Positions 51,325 through 59,945 of a stretch of 64,000 nucleotides of DNA are shown in pieces (position 1 is the first letter of the stretch; each line of letters begins with the position of its first letter). The stretch comes from Rhizobium sp. SL86. Its GTDB lineage: Bacteria; Pseudomonadota; Alphaproteobacteria; Rhizobiales; Rhizobiaceae. The stretch lies in NCBI RefSeq assembly GCF_026672545.1, contig NZ_JAPPRJ010000008.1, positions 248,001-312,000 on the forward strand, in the 5' to 3' direction. The notes under the pieces were generated by a model. It made no database searches. It was not told the origin of the DNA and was given only the letters and a program-made list of their open reading frames with translations. Position numbers and translations under genes: made by a program.

Positions 51325-52716
51325 TCAGGCACTCTCCCGCAGGGCTTGCGCCAACACCATGTCGATCCGCCGGTCCTGCATCTGCGCCACGTTGAAGCGC
51401 ATCAGGTTGGAGGCCGTCTGGGTGAGGCTGAAGACATTGCCCGGCGCCAGCACCACGCCCTGTGACAAGGCCCGTTGCGCAATCATGGCGGCGTCGGTTG
51501 CGTCGGGCAGTCGGCACCAGAGATAAAAACCGCCGCGCGGGCGCAACACGGGCTCGATGCCGAGCTCTGCCAGGCGTTTTTCGACGTCCCGCCGCGCATG
51601 CGAGAGCCGGCGGCGCAGGATGTCCAGGTGCTTGCGATAGCCGCCGCCGGAGAGCACCTGGGCGATGATGTCTGCGGCAATCGGGCTCGGGCCGCCAAAA
51701 TTGGTGGCGACCTGCAGGTCGACGAGGCCGTCGATCCAGTCGGCGCGCGCGGCAATGTAACCGCAGCGGATCGAGGCGGAGAGTGTCTTCGAAAAGCTGC
51801 CGATGCGGATGACACTGGCCAGCCCGTCAAGGGCGGCCAGGCGCACGGAGGTCTCCGGTTCGAAATCGGCAAAAATGTCGTCCTCGACGATCGAGACGCC
51901 ATGGCGGGTGGCAAGGGTCAGCAGGCGATGCGCAACCTGGGCGGACAGTGTGGCGCCCGTCGGATTGTGGAGCGCGGAATTGGTGAGGTAGAGGCGGGGT
52001 CGTTCCGTCTCCAGCACCGTTTCAAACGCATCGAGATCGGGTCCGGCAACCGTATAAGGCACGCTGACGACTTTCACCTGGTGTGCCTTCAGCAGCGCCT
52101 GGAAATTGAAGTAGCATGGATCGTCGATCAGCACCGTATCGCCGGGCCTCAGCAGGAAACGGCAATTGAGATCGAGCGCCTGGGTTCCGGTGCTGGTCAG
52201 CATCAACTGATCCGCCTGTGCGACGAGCCCCTCTTCGGCAAAGCGGGAAAGCAGCAGGCGGCGCAGCGCCGGCGAACCGCGCGTGCTGCCATAATCGGCC
52301 AGCAGTGCCGGGCTGGAACGGGCCACCTGCCGCATGGCGCGGCTGAGCGCCTCCTGTGGCATCCAATCCGCCGGCAACCAGCCGCAGCCAGGGCGAAGAA
52401 CCTCGTCGCCCGCATCGAGCGACTGGCGCGAGACCCAGAAGGGATCGACGGCGCGTGCCTGCGGGGTTGACGACTGCATGAGTGTCAGCGGCTGCAACAG
52501 GCCGTCGGCGACGTAGAAACCGGAGCCGCGTTGCGCCCGGATCAGTCCCTCGGCGACCAGCCGCTCATAAGCGTCCACCACGGTTGCGGGGGAAACCTTC
52601 ATCGTTGCCGCGAAACCGCGCACCGAGGGCAGCCGGTCACCGGGCAGCAACGTGCGCGCTTCGATGCGGGTGCGAATGGCATCCATGACCGCGTGTCTGC
52701 GTGTGCCCATGTCCAT
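51325..52716 (-). CDS. MocR/PdxR-type regulator (GntR domain fused to aminotransferase fold)
   Basis: A 463-residue fusion. The N-terminal GntR winged helix (MDAIRTRIEARTLLPGDRLPSVRGFAATMKVSPATVVDAYERL) is followed by a fold type I aminotransferase domain with NPTGATLS, VEDDIFADF and the PLP lysine in RIGSFSKTLSASIRCGY. Such regulators bind PLP or PLP adducts as effectors. It diverges from an EamA exporter gene 102 bases away, a frequent pairing, and likely controls that transporter. Confidence 0.92.
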   Translation of the reverse strand: MDMGTRRHAVMDAIRTRIEARTLLPGDRLPSVRGFAATMKVSPATVVDAYERLVAEGLIRAQRGSGFYVADGLLQPLTLMQSSTPQARAVDPFWVSRQSLDAGDEVLRPGCGWLPADWMPQEALSRAMRQVARSSPALLADYGSTRGSPALRRLLLSRFAEEGLVAQADQLMLTSTGTQALDLNCRFLLRPGDTVLIDDPCYFNFQALLKAHQVKVVSVPYTVAGPDLDAFETVLETERPRLYLTNSALHNPTGATLSAQVAHRLLTLATRHGVSIVEDDIFADFEPETSVRLAALDGLASVIRIGSFSKTLSASIRCGYIAARADWIDGLVDLQVATNFGGPSPIAADIIAQVLSGGGYRKHLDILRRRLSHARRDVEKRLAELGIEPVLRPRGGFYLWCRLPDATDAAMIAQRALSQGVVLAPGNVFSLTQTASNLMRFNVAQMQDRRIDMVLAQALRESA

Positions 52717-52818
52717 GTGTATCGCCCAATGTGTCAGTACAGTTTCTGGAAATTGTATATGTCTGTGTCTGTGATTGCCAGTGGCGAAGCCTATAACCGA
52801 TGCCGAAAGCGAGGGATC

Positions 52819-53682
52819 ATGAAGGCTTCAGTGGATGGATGGCTCAGCGGCTTGGTGGGGGTGGTGATTTTCAGCGGATCGCTGCCGGCAACCCGTGTGG
52901 CGGTGGCGGATCTTTCGCCGCTGTTTCTCACCTCGGCGCGGGCGGTGATTGCAGCCCTGCTGGCTGCAGCCCTGCTGGCGGCGCTGCGGGAAAAACGTCC
53001 GGCCCGCAGCGACCTGATGTCACTCGCCGTCATTGCGTTCGGGGTTGTTGTCGGTTTTCCGCTGCTGACGGCGCTTGCGCTGCAAACCATCACCTCGGCG
53101 CGCTCGATCGTCTTTATCGGCCTGTTGCCGCTCGCCACCGCGATCTTTGGCGTGCTGCGCGGAGGGGAAACACCGAAGCCGCTGTTCTGGCTGTTTTCGT
53201 GCCTCGGAAGCGCGGCGGTCGTCGGGTTTGCAGCGCAATCGGGCGGAGCGGGAAATCTGGGAGGCGATCTCCTGATGCTGGCCGCGATCATCGTCTGTGG
53301 CCTGGGTTATGCGGAAGGCGCCCGTCTGTCGCGCCGGCTGGGCGGCTGGCAGGTGATTTCCTGGTCGCTGATCGTCGCACTGCCGCTGATGCTGGTCATG
53401 ACGCTCACCCATCTTCCGGCCGATTGGTCTGCCATCGGCGCCGGCGCCTGGGGCGGGCTTGCTTACGTCTCGGTGTTCAGCATGCTGGTCGGGTTCGTGT
53501 TCTGGTATCGCGGCCTGGCGATCGGCGGCATCGCGGCGGTCGGTCAGCTGCAATTGCTGCAGCCGTTTTTCGGGCTTCTGCTGGCGGCACTGCTGCTCAA
53601 CGAGCCGGTCAGCCCCGCAATGCTGGCGGTCACGGTCGGCGTGGTGGTGTGTGTCGCACTCGCGCGCCGTTTCGCGCGCTGA
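52819..53682 (+). CDS. EamA/DMT family transporter
   Basis: A 287-residue membrane protein with about ten hydrophobic helices in two EamA repeats. The first begins WLSGLVGVVIFSGSLPATRVAVADLSPLFLTSARAVIAALLAAALL, and the second half includes YVSVFSMLVGFVFWYRGLAIGGIAAVGQLQLLQPFFGLLLAALLLNEP. It is a likely metabolite or amino-acid exporter. Cargo is unknown; the divergent MocR regulator suggests a substrate linked to amino acid or PLP chemistry. GAGGGA lies before ATG 52819. Confidence 0.9.
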   Translation: MKASVDGWLSGLVGVVIFSGSLPATRVAVADLSPLFLTSARAVIAALLAAALLAALREKRPARSDLMSLAVIAFGVVVGFPLLTALALQTITSARSIVFIGLLPLATAIFGVLRGGETPKPLFWLFSCLGSAAVVGFAAQSGGAGNLGGDLLMLAAIIVCGLGYAEGARLSRRLGGWQVISWSLIVALPLMLVMTLTHLPADWSAIGAGAWGGLAYVSVFSMLVGFVFWYRGLAIGGIAAVGQLQLLQPFFGLLLAALLLNEPVSPAMLAVTVGVVVCVALARRFAR

Positions 53683-53703
53683 CGTGGGTGGCTCCGCTCC
53701 GGA

Positions 53704-54531
53704 TCAGATGATCCTTGCGACCTTCGCGGCCAGCGTATCGAGAAAGGCGTCCGAGGAGGGGCCGGTCAGGACATAACTTGCCTGCAGGCCCTGCCAGGTG
53801 ACGAGCCCGATATCGTCGCGGATCACTTCACGCATTTCCGTATCGGTCGGCGCGAGGCTCTTTGCGAAGGAGATGGCAATCACTTCGGAGTCCCGGTTGC
53901 GGTAGACAAGTTGACCAACGGGGCGGCCACCGGCCGAATAAAGCCGGGCGCCGATGAATTCCAGCCCGTCTTCCGTCAGATCCGGAATGCGGAACGATAC
54001 GCCGGTGGTGGCCATCAGCCATTCGACGATATGGGCCGATTCATTGGCCGGAAGTTCCACCAGATGGCGTGATTGGCGGGAAAACAGCCGGTAGTGCGAC
54101 GTCACGTCATCGAGCCAGGCCTTGCTCGGATCGCCGGCGATGTCGGCATAGGTCATCATGCTGGGACGTGCGCCGAACATATATCCGGCACCCGCACCGA
54201 GACCGAACATCAAAAGAGACGAGGCAACCACCGTCACCAGCGTCGGCTTCAGCCGCACCTTGCGGCGTGGTGCCTCGGGAAACTGGACGGCGCGGCGTGG
54301 TTCCGATGCCGTCTTGATGGAGCGCACGAGATCGAGCGATACCGGCTCCTTGAGCAGAGCATCGAATTGCTGGCGTCCTATCTCGTTTGCCTGACGCAGC
54401 GCCTCGACCTTTGCTCGTGCCTGCGGATCGCTCTCAAGAAGTGCATCGAGTGCCGCGCTCTCGGCCTCGGAGAGCTGACCGTCCAGCTGCGCCGAAAACT
54501 GCGACTCGGGGTTCTTGCGATTGTCCGCCAT
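53704..54531 (-). CDS. membrane anti-sigma factor
   Basis: A 275-residue protein. The N-terminal cytoplasmic part (FSAQLDGQLSEAESAALDALLESDPQARAKVEALRQANEIG) is a typical anti-sigma interaction region without the HxxxCxxC zinc motif. One membrane helix lies near 102-122 (TLVTVVASSLLMFGLGAGAGYMFG), and a periplasmic domain of about 150 residues follows. It is coupled to the ECF sigma gene by a TGATG overlap and probably holds that sigma inactive until an envelope signal arrives. The start was taken at 54531 on that overlap. Confidence 0.85.
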   Translation of the reverse strand: MADNRKNPESQFSAQLDGQLSEAESAALDALLESDPQARAKVEALRQANEIGRQQFDALLKEPVSLDLVRSIKTASEPRRAVQFPEAPRRKVRLKPTLVTVVASSLLMFGLGAGAGYMFGARPSMMTYADIAGDPSKAWLDDVTSHYRLFSRQSRHLVELPANESAHIVEWLMATTGVSFRIPDLTEDGLEFIGARLYSAGGRPVGQLVYRNRDSEVIAISFAKSLAPTDTEMREVIRDDIGLVTWQGLQASYVLTGPSSDAFLDTLAAKVARII

Positions 54532-55052
54532 CAGGCCCTTCGCTCTTTGGTGTTGGTTGCCAGCGCAGAGAGCGCACGGCGTGCGGTAAACATGGATTTG
54601 GCGATCGTGTCTTCCGTCGTCCCCATAATGGCAGCCGCGTCCCGGTAACCCAGGCCCTCGACCGCACAAAGAAGGAAAACGGCAGCAGAATCGTTCGGAA
54701 GCGTGTCGATTATGAGGCGAGATGTCGGACGATTGTGCGTGACGTTCGGCCGTGCGCGGGTCCCCTGTTCGCCGGCCTTGCGCTTTTGTGCATCCTTGCG
54801 TGCCAGGAGACGCAGCCCGGTGAACAAGCGTACCTCCAGAGGCACGTCGCCGCGCCAGGCCGAGGACTTCAGCACGGCATCTTCACAAGCACGGGTCACC
54901 AGGGTGTCCACCCTGCTTTCGTCCCGGCAAAGCGCCAACGCAAAACGTCTCAGTCGCGGCAGAATGGCGACGAGGTCGCGTCGGATATCCGGTCGTGCGG
55001 GCGCGGGTTCCATGTGCTCGTCTGTCTTCTCTCGCTGGTTGTTTCGGGGCAT
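54531..55052 (-). CDS. ECF-family RNA polymerase sigma factor
   Basis: A 173-residue sigma factor with region 2 (LVAILPRLRRFALALCRDESRVDTLVTRACEDAVL) and region 4 (LPNDSAAVFLLCAVEGLGYRDAAAIMGTTEDTIAKSMFTARRAL). Its stop overlaps the anti-sigma start by one base. The Arg-rich linker between regions (ARKDAQKRKAGEQGTRARPN) is longer than in many ECF factors. The upstream start at 55052 is used; a shorter start at 55013 (MEPAP) is also possible. The promoter it recognises is unknown. Confidence 0.85.
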   Translation of the reverse strand: MPRNNQREKTDEHMEPAPARPDIRRDLVAILPRLRRFALALCRDESRVDTLVTRACEDAVLKSSAWRGDVPLEVRLFTGLRLLARKDAQKRKAGEQGTRARPNVTHNRPTSRLIIDTLPNDSAAVFLLCAVEGLGYRDAAAIMGTTEDTIAKSMFTARRALSALATNTKERRA

Positions 55053-55189
55053 CTTGGAAAGCAGGTTTGCACTTAAGCATATCGGGCTTTCGCCAAGCTA
55101 GCGGAATATTGGCGTGAGCAACATGGCAGTTGTGGCAAATATCGCCTGTCGCAACAGACAGGATAGTGCCTCAGGTTTTACTGTGCCAT

Positions 55190-56155
55190 TCACAGATCGA
55201 GCGTCAGCGGCGGCGGTTGCGGAATGGCCTCCTCCGTGCCCCAGAGAATTCGCCGCTGTTCGTGTGCGATGGCGTCCGCCGTTTCGGTGAGACCATACCG
55301 ATCGCAGGCAAGGTTCCAGGCGCCGGGTTTGCCGGAGAGCGTAAAGAGATTGTAGGCGGCCGGTGGCTTGTGGCCGCCCGGACCCTGCGAAGCCGAGGCG
55401 ATACCGACCACCGGCACGTCGCCATGATGTGTTTTCAGCGTATAGACCGTGTTGAGATGCGTATGCCCATGCAGCACGAGTTCCGCACCGCCGACCGAAA
55501 GGGCGGCGGCAAAACGCCTTATCCCGATCATCCGCTTGTGCGAGGGGGCCGCGCCGCGGATTGGCGGGTGATGGATGAGGACGACCCGGAAGAGACCGTC
55601 CTGCTTGGCCCGTTTCAGGAGATTGGCCGTTTCGCGCGCCTGGCGAGCACTGAAATAACCGCCGGCGGAAAAGGGTAACGTGGCATTGGATGTCGAGCAG
55701 CCGATGATGGCGATCGGTCCGCGCCGGCGATAGGTCGGGAAGACATGTTCTTCGTCCGGCCAGTCTTCCGGTGAATCGTCGCCGGCGATGAAGGGATACC
55801 ATTCCCGGACGGAGCGATGATGGGCACCCGGCACATAGGCATCGTGATTACCCGGCACCACTGTCGTTTCCAGCGGTTTGCCGATGCTTTCGAGCCACTC
55901 GCCCGCCAGCTTGATTTCGATCGGCGTCGCGAGATTGACGAGATCGCCCGTGATCATCAGGTGTTCCGGGCCCCTGAGGCGCATGTCGCTCAACAGGAGA
56001 TCCAGCGTGTTGACCAGCAAATGCTTGCGTCGGTTCCGGTGCCAGTTGATAAAGCCGGTAATCCGTTTCGATGCCAGTTCACGCAAGGTGAGGCGCGGCA
56101 GCGGGCCGAGGTGAATATCGGAGATATGCGCGAACGTGAACATGGGCGCAGACAT
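55190..56155 (-). CDS. calcineurin-like metallophosphoesterase
   Basis: A 321-residue phosphoesterase with the full set of metal motifs: FAHISDIHLGP (Asp and His), MITGDLVNL (GD), VVPGNHDAYV (GNHD), LIHHPPIRG and LVLHGHTHLN (GHTH). The enzyme uses two metal ions to hydrolyse phosphoesters; relatives include cyclic nucleotide phosphodiesterases and UDP-diacylglucosamine hydrolases, and the substrate here is not clear. Start at 55155+1000 (56155, MSAPMFTF) or 56143. It diverges from the NUDIX gene. Confidence 0.88.
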   Translation of the reverse strand: MSAPMFTFAHISDIHLGPLPRLTLRELASKRITGFINWHRNRRKHLLVNTLDLLLSDMRLRGPEHLMITGDLVNLATPIEIKLAGEWLESIGKPLETTVVPGNHDAYVPGAHHRSVREWYPFIAGDDSPEDWPDEEHVFPTYRRRGPIAIIGCSTSNATLPFSAGGYFSARQARETANLLKRAKQDGLFRVVLIHHPPIRGAAPSHKRMIGIRRFAAALSVGGAELVLHGHTHLNTVYTLKTHHGDVPVVGIASASQGPGGHKPPAAYNLFTLSGKPGAWNLACDRYGLTETADAIAHEQRRILWGTEEAIPQPPPLTLDL

Positions 56156-56184
56156 AGAGCCAAGAGGCCAAAGGGGCAAGGCGC

Positions 56185-56673
56185 ATGGCGGATGAAGGCA
56201 TACCCGAGATCAGCGGCATCAGGACGCGCATCACCGTCTTCCTGTTGCATCGTCTGTTCGTGCTGACGCGCGGTATGACGATGGGGGTGCGCGCGGCCTG
56301 TTTCGACGAAGCGGGGCGTGTGTTCCTGGTGCGCCACACCTACGTGCCCGGCTGGTACATGCCGGGTGGCGGGGTTGAACGTGGCGAGACGGTGACGGCA
56401 GCCCTTGCCAAGGAATTGCGAGAAGAGGGCAATCTCGAAATCATCGGGGAGCCGGAACTCTACCACGTCTACCAGAATGCCAGGGCAAGCCGCCGCGACC
56501 ATGTCGTCTTTTACAAGGCGATCGTCCGGCAGGTGGCGCCACGCAAGCCCGACCGGGAAATCGCCGAAAGCGGATTTTTTGCGCTCGATGCGCTGCCGCC
56601 GGATGTGACGGCGGCAACGCTGCGGCGCATCCGCGAGCTTTCGGGAGAGCAGCCGAAAGCGGATATCTGGTAG
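56185..56673 (+). CDS. NUDIX hydrolase
   Basis: A 162-residue protein with a Nudix fold. LFVLTRGMTMGVRAACFDEAGRVFLVRHTYVPGWYMPGGGVERGE opens it, and the box GGVERGETVTAALAKELREEGNLEI carries the catalytic glutamates (the usual Arg before Glu is Lys here). Nudix enzymes cleave nucleoside diphosphates linked to another group. The substrate is unknown. It is probably transcribed alone. Confidence 0.9.
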   Translation: MADEGIPEISGIRTRITVFLLHRLFVLTRGMTMGVRAACFDEAGRVFLVRHTYVPGWYMPGGGVERGETVTAALAKELREEGNLEIIGEPELYHVYQNARASRRDHVVFYKAIVRQVAPRKPDREIAESGFFALDALPPDVTAATLRRIRELSGEQPKADIW

Positions 56674-56693
56674 GGGGCGGCCGTTGCCGTCGC

Positions 56694-57680
56694 TTAACCG
56701 AGAGCCTCGCGGTTGTGGGGGGCGTCGAGGTCCAGTTGCGGTCCAAGCGGTACCACGCCGGTCGGGTTGATCGTTTTGTGGCTCCGGTAATAATGTTCCT
56801 TGATGTGGCGCATGTTCACCGTCTCGGCGATCCCGGAAACCTGATAGAGATCACGCAGATAGGCGGACAAGTTGCGGTAGTCCGCGATGCGGCGGATGTT
56901 GCACTTGAAGTGGCCGACATAGACAGCATCGAAACGCACCAGTGTCGTAAACAGCCGCCAATCAGCCTCCGTCAGACGGTTGCCGACAAGGTAACGCTGC
57001 GTGGCGAGGCGCGTGTCGAGCATGTCCAGCGTGTCGAAGAGCGTGGTCACGTTCTGCGCATAGGCCTCTTGCGTCGTCGCAAAACCGGCCTTGTAGACGC
57101 CGTTGTTGACGCTGTCGTAGACCAGCCGGTTGATCTCGTCGATCTCGGGCAAAAGGTCCGCCGGACAGAAATCGTCGGTCGAGCCGGTCAATCCGTCGAA
57201 GGCGGTGTTGAACATGCGGATGATCTCCGACGACTCGTTGGAGACGATGGTGTTCTTCTGTTTGTCCCAGAGGACCGGGACGGTCACCCGCCCGCTGTAA
57301 TGCGGGTCGGCATTCACGTAAACCTGCCAGAGGGTTTTGGCGTCGAAGAGCGGGTCCGCGGTCGCGTCCGCATCGTCCTCGGGTCGAAATTCCCAGCCTT
57401 GTTCCAGCATCAGCGGATGAACGACGGAGACGGAAATTGCGTCCTCCAGCTTCTTCAGTTTGCGGAAGATCAGCGTGCGGTGCGCCCAGGGGCAGGCGAG
57501 CGACACATAGAGATGGTAACGCCCGGCTTCGGCCTTGAAGCCGCCGTCACCGGTCGGGCCGGGTGCGCCATCGGCGGTGACCCAGTTGCGGAAGCTTGAG
57601 TCGGCCCGCTTGAAATGGCCGCCCGTCGATCGCGTGTCGTACCAGACGTCCTGCCAGACGCCATCCACCAGCCTGCCCAT
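56694..57680 (-). CDS. glutathionyl-hydroquinone reductase-like glutathione transferase
   Basis: A 328-residue protein of the Xi-class glutathione transferases (YqjG/EcGHR type). The N-terminal part has FKAEAGRYHLYVSLACPWAHRTLIFRKLKKLE, where CPWAHR includes the catalytic Cys, and VPVLWDKQKNTIVSNESSEIIRMFN binds glutathione. The all-helical C-terminal domain ends near RSHKTINPTGVVPLGP. These enzymes reduce glutathionyl-hydroquinones. Length fits the family. Transcribed convergently with the NUDIX gene. Confidence 0.93.
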   Translation of the reverse strand: MGRLVDGVWQDVWYDTRSTGGHFKRADSSFRNWVTADGAPGPTGDGGFKAEAGRYHLYVSLACPWAHRTLIFRKLKKLEDAISVSVVHPLMLEQGWEFRPEDDADATADPLFDAKTLWQVYVNADPHYSGRVTVPVLWDKQKNTIVSNESSEIIRMFNTAFDGLTGSTDDFCPADLLPEIDEINRLVYDSVNNGVYKAGFATTQEAYAQNVTTLFDTLDMLDTRLATQRYLVGNRLTEADWRLFTTLVRFDAVYVGHFKCNIRRIADYRNLSAYLRDLYQVSGIAETVNMRHIKEHYYRSHKTINPTGVVPLGPQLDLDAPHNREALG

Positions 57681-57928
57681 CGGTGTTTCCTTCTTTCTTT
57701 ATTTACGTGACGGGCAATGTGGCAGCAGGGTCGTGAAATTTCGACCCCCGCAACGGTAGACAGTGTGTTTTTCGTGGACGACCGAAAAAAATCTTGGTAT
57801 TGCGCTCCGTCAATTGGAGACACTCATGACTGAAGCCCGGACCCTTCGACGACGCTGACAGAGCCTGACGGTGCAAAATCGCACCGCGCCGAACCGTTGT
57901 CTTGTCCGCTTTCTGGTTTCAGCCTTCC

Positions 57929-58462
57929 ATGCACGCTCACGAACTCGTCTACCTCACCGAGGACGCGTCGCACGACGCCATCATCGAAATCATCAATGCC
58001 GAGGCCTTTGGTCCGGGTCGCTTCACCAAATCGTCTGCCCGTATTCGCGAGCAGGGACCGCATGACCGGTCGCTGTCCTTCGTCTGCGCCGATCGGGGCG
58101 AAACGATTGCATCGGTCCGGATGACCCCGGTTCGGGCGGGTGATGTGTATGGCCATCTTCTCGGACCGCTCGCCGTGCGCCCCTCGCACAAGAATATGGG
58201 CATCGGCCGCGAACTCGTGCGTATCGCCATAGAGGCGGCGCGGCGGAAAGGTTCGGAGGCTGTCATCCTGGTCGGGGATCCGCCCTATTACATGCCGCTC
58301 GGTTTCGAGAAGGTGCATCACGGCGCTTTGACCTTCCCGGGCCCGGTCGATCCCGGCCGGGTTCTGGTGGTGCCGCTTGCGCAGGGTGCTCACGACCGCC
58401 TGAAGGGCGTGATCGCCTGGCATGGCTGGCAGCCGCAGGCGGTCGCCGCGGCCGCCGAATAA
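57929..58462 (+). CDS. GNAT family N-acetyltransferase (YhbS-like)
   Basis: A 177-residue GNAT acetyltransferase with LGPLAVRPSHKNMGIGRELVRIAIEAARRKG, the acetyl-CoA pyrophosphate loop, and VILVGDPPYYMPLGFEKV, which matches the YhbS-like group. Target unknown. The start at 57929 (MHAHELVYL) gives a full-length GNAT fold; an upstream TTG at 57902 is possible. It converges on the methyltransferase gene with four bases between. Confidence 0.88.
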   Translation: MHAHELVYLTEDASHDAIIEIINAEAFGPGRFTKSSARIREQGPHDRSLSFVCADRGETIASVRMTPVRAGDVYGHLLGPLAVRPSHKNMGIGRELVRIAIEAARRKGSEAVILVGDPPYYMPLGFEKVHHGALTFPGPVDPGRVLVVPLAQGAHDRLKGVIAWHGWQPQAVAAAAE

Positions 58463-58466
58463 GGGA

Positions 58467-59192
58467 TCACGGTTTCGTCCATTCCATCAGATGCGCATAG
58501 GGCACGCGGTTGTAGGCCTCGCGTGCCGCAGGAGGGCCGCCGATCGCCGGTGGTTCCTCGAAGCGAGTCAGTCGCAGGCCTGCCTCCAGAAGAAGCGTCA
58601 TATACCGGCTCATCGGGCGGTGATGGTTGAGGATGCGGATACCGCGCCAGGCCTGCCAGTCGGCATGTTCTTCGAGATAACGATCCACCCGCACGAATTG
58701 CTTGCGCCCCGCTCCATCTTTCACCCAGGCGGTGCCGCCGCACGCGGTTATGAAGGGGTTGAGATTTGCGATCAGCAGCGTTCCTTGCGGACGCAGGACA
58801 CGGGTCATTTCGGCGATCGCCTTGGCGAGGTCCGGGATGTCGATCAGCGTCAGGTAACTCACCACCAGATCGAAGCTTTCCTCGGGAAAGGGCAGGGCCT
58901 CTGCCTCTGCCCTGAGATAGGTGCCGTGCGGATCATGCTTGCGGGCCGCCGCCAGCAAGGGTTCCGTCGGATCGATGCCGGTCACCGTACCGATGCCGTA
59001 GTGCGTGCGCATCCGCCGGCAGAAACGGCCTTCGCCGCAGCCGACATCCAGCGCGTGATCAAAACGGCGTTCCGCCATGATCCGGTCGATGGCAGGATCG
59101 AGCACGAATTCGCGGCTGAAATCGCCGTTGTCGCCCTGGCTTTCGATCCAGGCCGGCGCGGATTGCGACCAGCCGTTTTCCTCTTCGTTCAT
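58467..59192 (-). CDS. class I SAM-dependent methyltransferase
   Basis: A 241-residue methyltransferase with the SAM-binding motif ALDVGCGEGRFCRRMR, the acidic motif VTGIDPTEPLL, and post-motifs AEALPFPEESFDLVVSYLTLIDIPDLAKAIAEMTRVLRPQGTLLIAN. It belongs to the Methyltransf_11 type with an unknown substrate. Its start overlaps the end of the upstream acetyltransferase gene by four bases, so the two are translated together. Confidence 0.88.
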   Translation of the reverse strand: MNEEENGWSQSAPAWIESQGDNGDFSREFVLDPAIDRIMAERRFDHALDVGCGEGRFCRRMRTHYGIGTVTGIDPTEPLLAAARKHDPHGTYLRAEAEALPFPEESFDLVVSYLTLIDIPDLAKAIAEMTRVLRPQGTLLIANLNPFITACGGTAWVKDGAGRKQFVRVDRYLEEHADWQAWRGIRILNHHRPMSRYMTLLLEAGLRLTRFEEPPAIGGPPAAREAYNRVPYAHLMEWTKP

Positions 59193-59626
59193 CGGGCGTC
59201 TCCCGTCTCGAAGCGCTTGTGCAGCCAGGAGATCGTCATGTCGCCGGTCAGAGGTCCGTGTTGTCCTATGAGCGCATAACCGCAACGTTGATAGATCTTG
59301 AGCGCCTGCGGGTTCATCGTGTCGAGATAGGCGCCGATGCAGCCACGCCGTTTCGCCTCATCTTCGGCCAGTTGCAGCAGCCGGGGCGCAAGACCCTGGC
59401 CGCGCATCGCCTCGGGAATGAACAGCAGCCGGACATAAAGCCAGCCACGCGCGGTATAACCGACCAGCCCACCCTCGACGTTGCCCTCCGCATTGCGCAG
59501 GGGGATGGAGAGGTCACGTTTGTCGCTCTTGCCAAAGGTCGCGATATTGTAGGCGACGAGCGGCGCTTCGATCGCCTTTTCGTCCTCCGGTGTGATCGCG
59601 TCGGTCACCGTCAGGTCGTAAGCCAT
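59189..59626 (-). CDS. GNAT family N-acetyltransferase
   Basis: A 145-residue GNAT protein: AIEAPLVAYNIATFGKSDKRDLSIPLRNAEGNVEGGLVGYTARGWLYVRLLFIPEAMRGQGLAPRLLQLAEDEAKRRGC, then AYLDTMNPQALKIYQRCGYALIG. The RGQGLAPRLL segment is the acetyl-CoA loop. Substrate unknown. It is followed by the methyltransferase gene with a four-base overlap. The IS21 element lies just upstream on the same strand, so transcription from the element may read into this pair. Confidence 0.88.
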   Translation of the reverse strand: MAYDLTVTDAITPEDEKAIEAPLVAYNIATFGKSDKRDLSIPLRNAEGNVEGGLVGYTARGWLYVRLLFIPEAMRGQGLAPRLLQLAEDEAKRRGCIGAYLDTMNPQALKIYQRCGYALIGQHGPLTGDMTISWLHKRFETGDAR

Positions 59627-59747
59627 GCGTTGTCTGCGCCTCCGTGAGATCGGATGCGCGGTTGTTGGCGGCTGTCCAAAAGCGCGGATAAATGGTGCCG
59701 AGGATTGAGAACTTTGAAAGCGGCTGAAGAAGCCGCCTTCAGTGTTG

Positions 59748-59945
59748 CTAATCTTGATTATCGTCGGAAGCTTGTTGGTTTTGGACCATGTGCTGGATGT
59801 CAGGGGCGTAATGGTTCCAGATGGCGTCGCGCAGATCATCGAGGAGTTCGAAGACGGCCCATGCCTGCTCGGGGGTCCATTCGGCACTGATGAGGATTGG
59901 CAGGCCACGCTTGAGACCTGAAGAGTGGTGCGTCTTTTCGGTCAT
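59748..59945 (-). CDS. small IS21-associated protein
   Basis: A 65-residue protein, TEKTHHSSGLKRGLPILISA then EWTPEQAWAVFELLDDLRDA, ending IQHMVQNQQASDDNQD. Its start overlaps the istB stop by four bases. Comparable short ORFs after istB occur in several rhizobial IS21-like or IS66-like elements. Function in transposition is unknown. Confidence 0.6.
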   Translation of the reverse strand: MTEKTHHSSGLKRGLPILISAEWTPEQAWAVFELLDDLRDAIWNHYAPDIQHMVQNQQASDDNQD

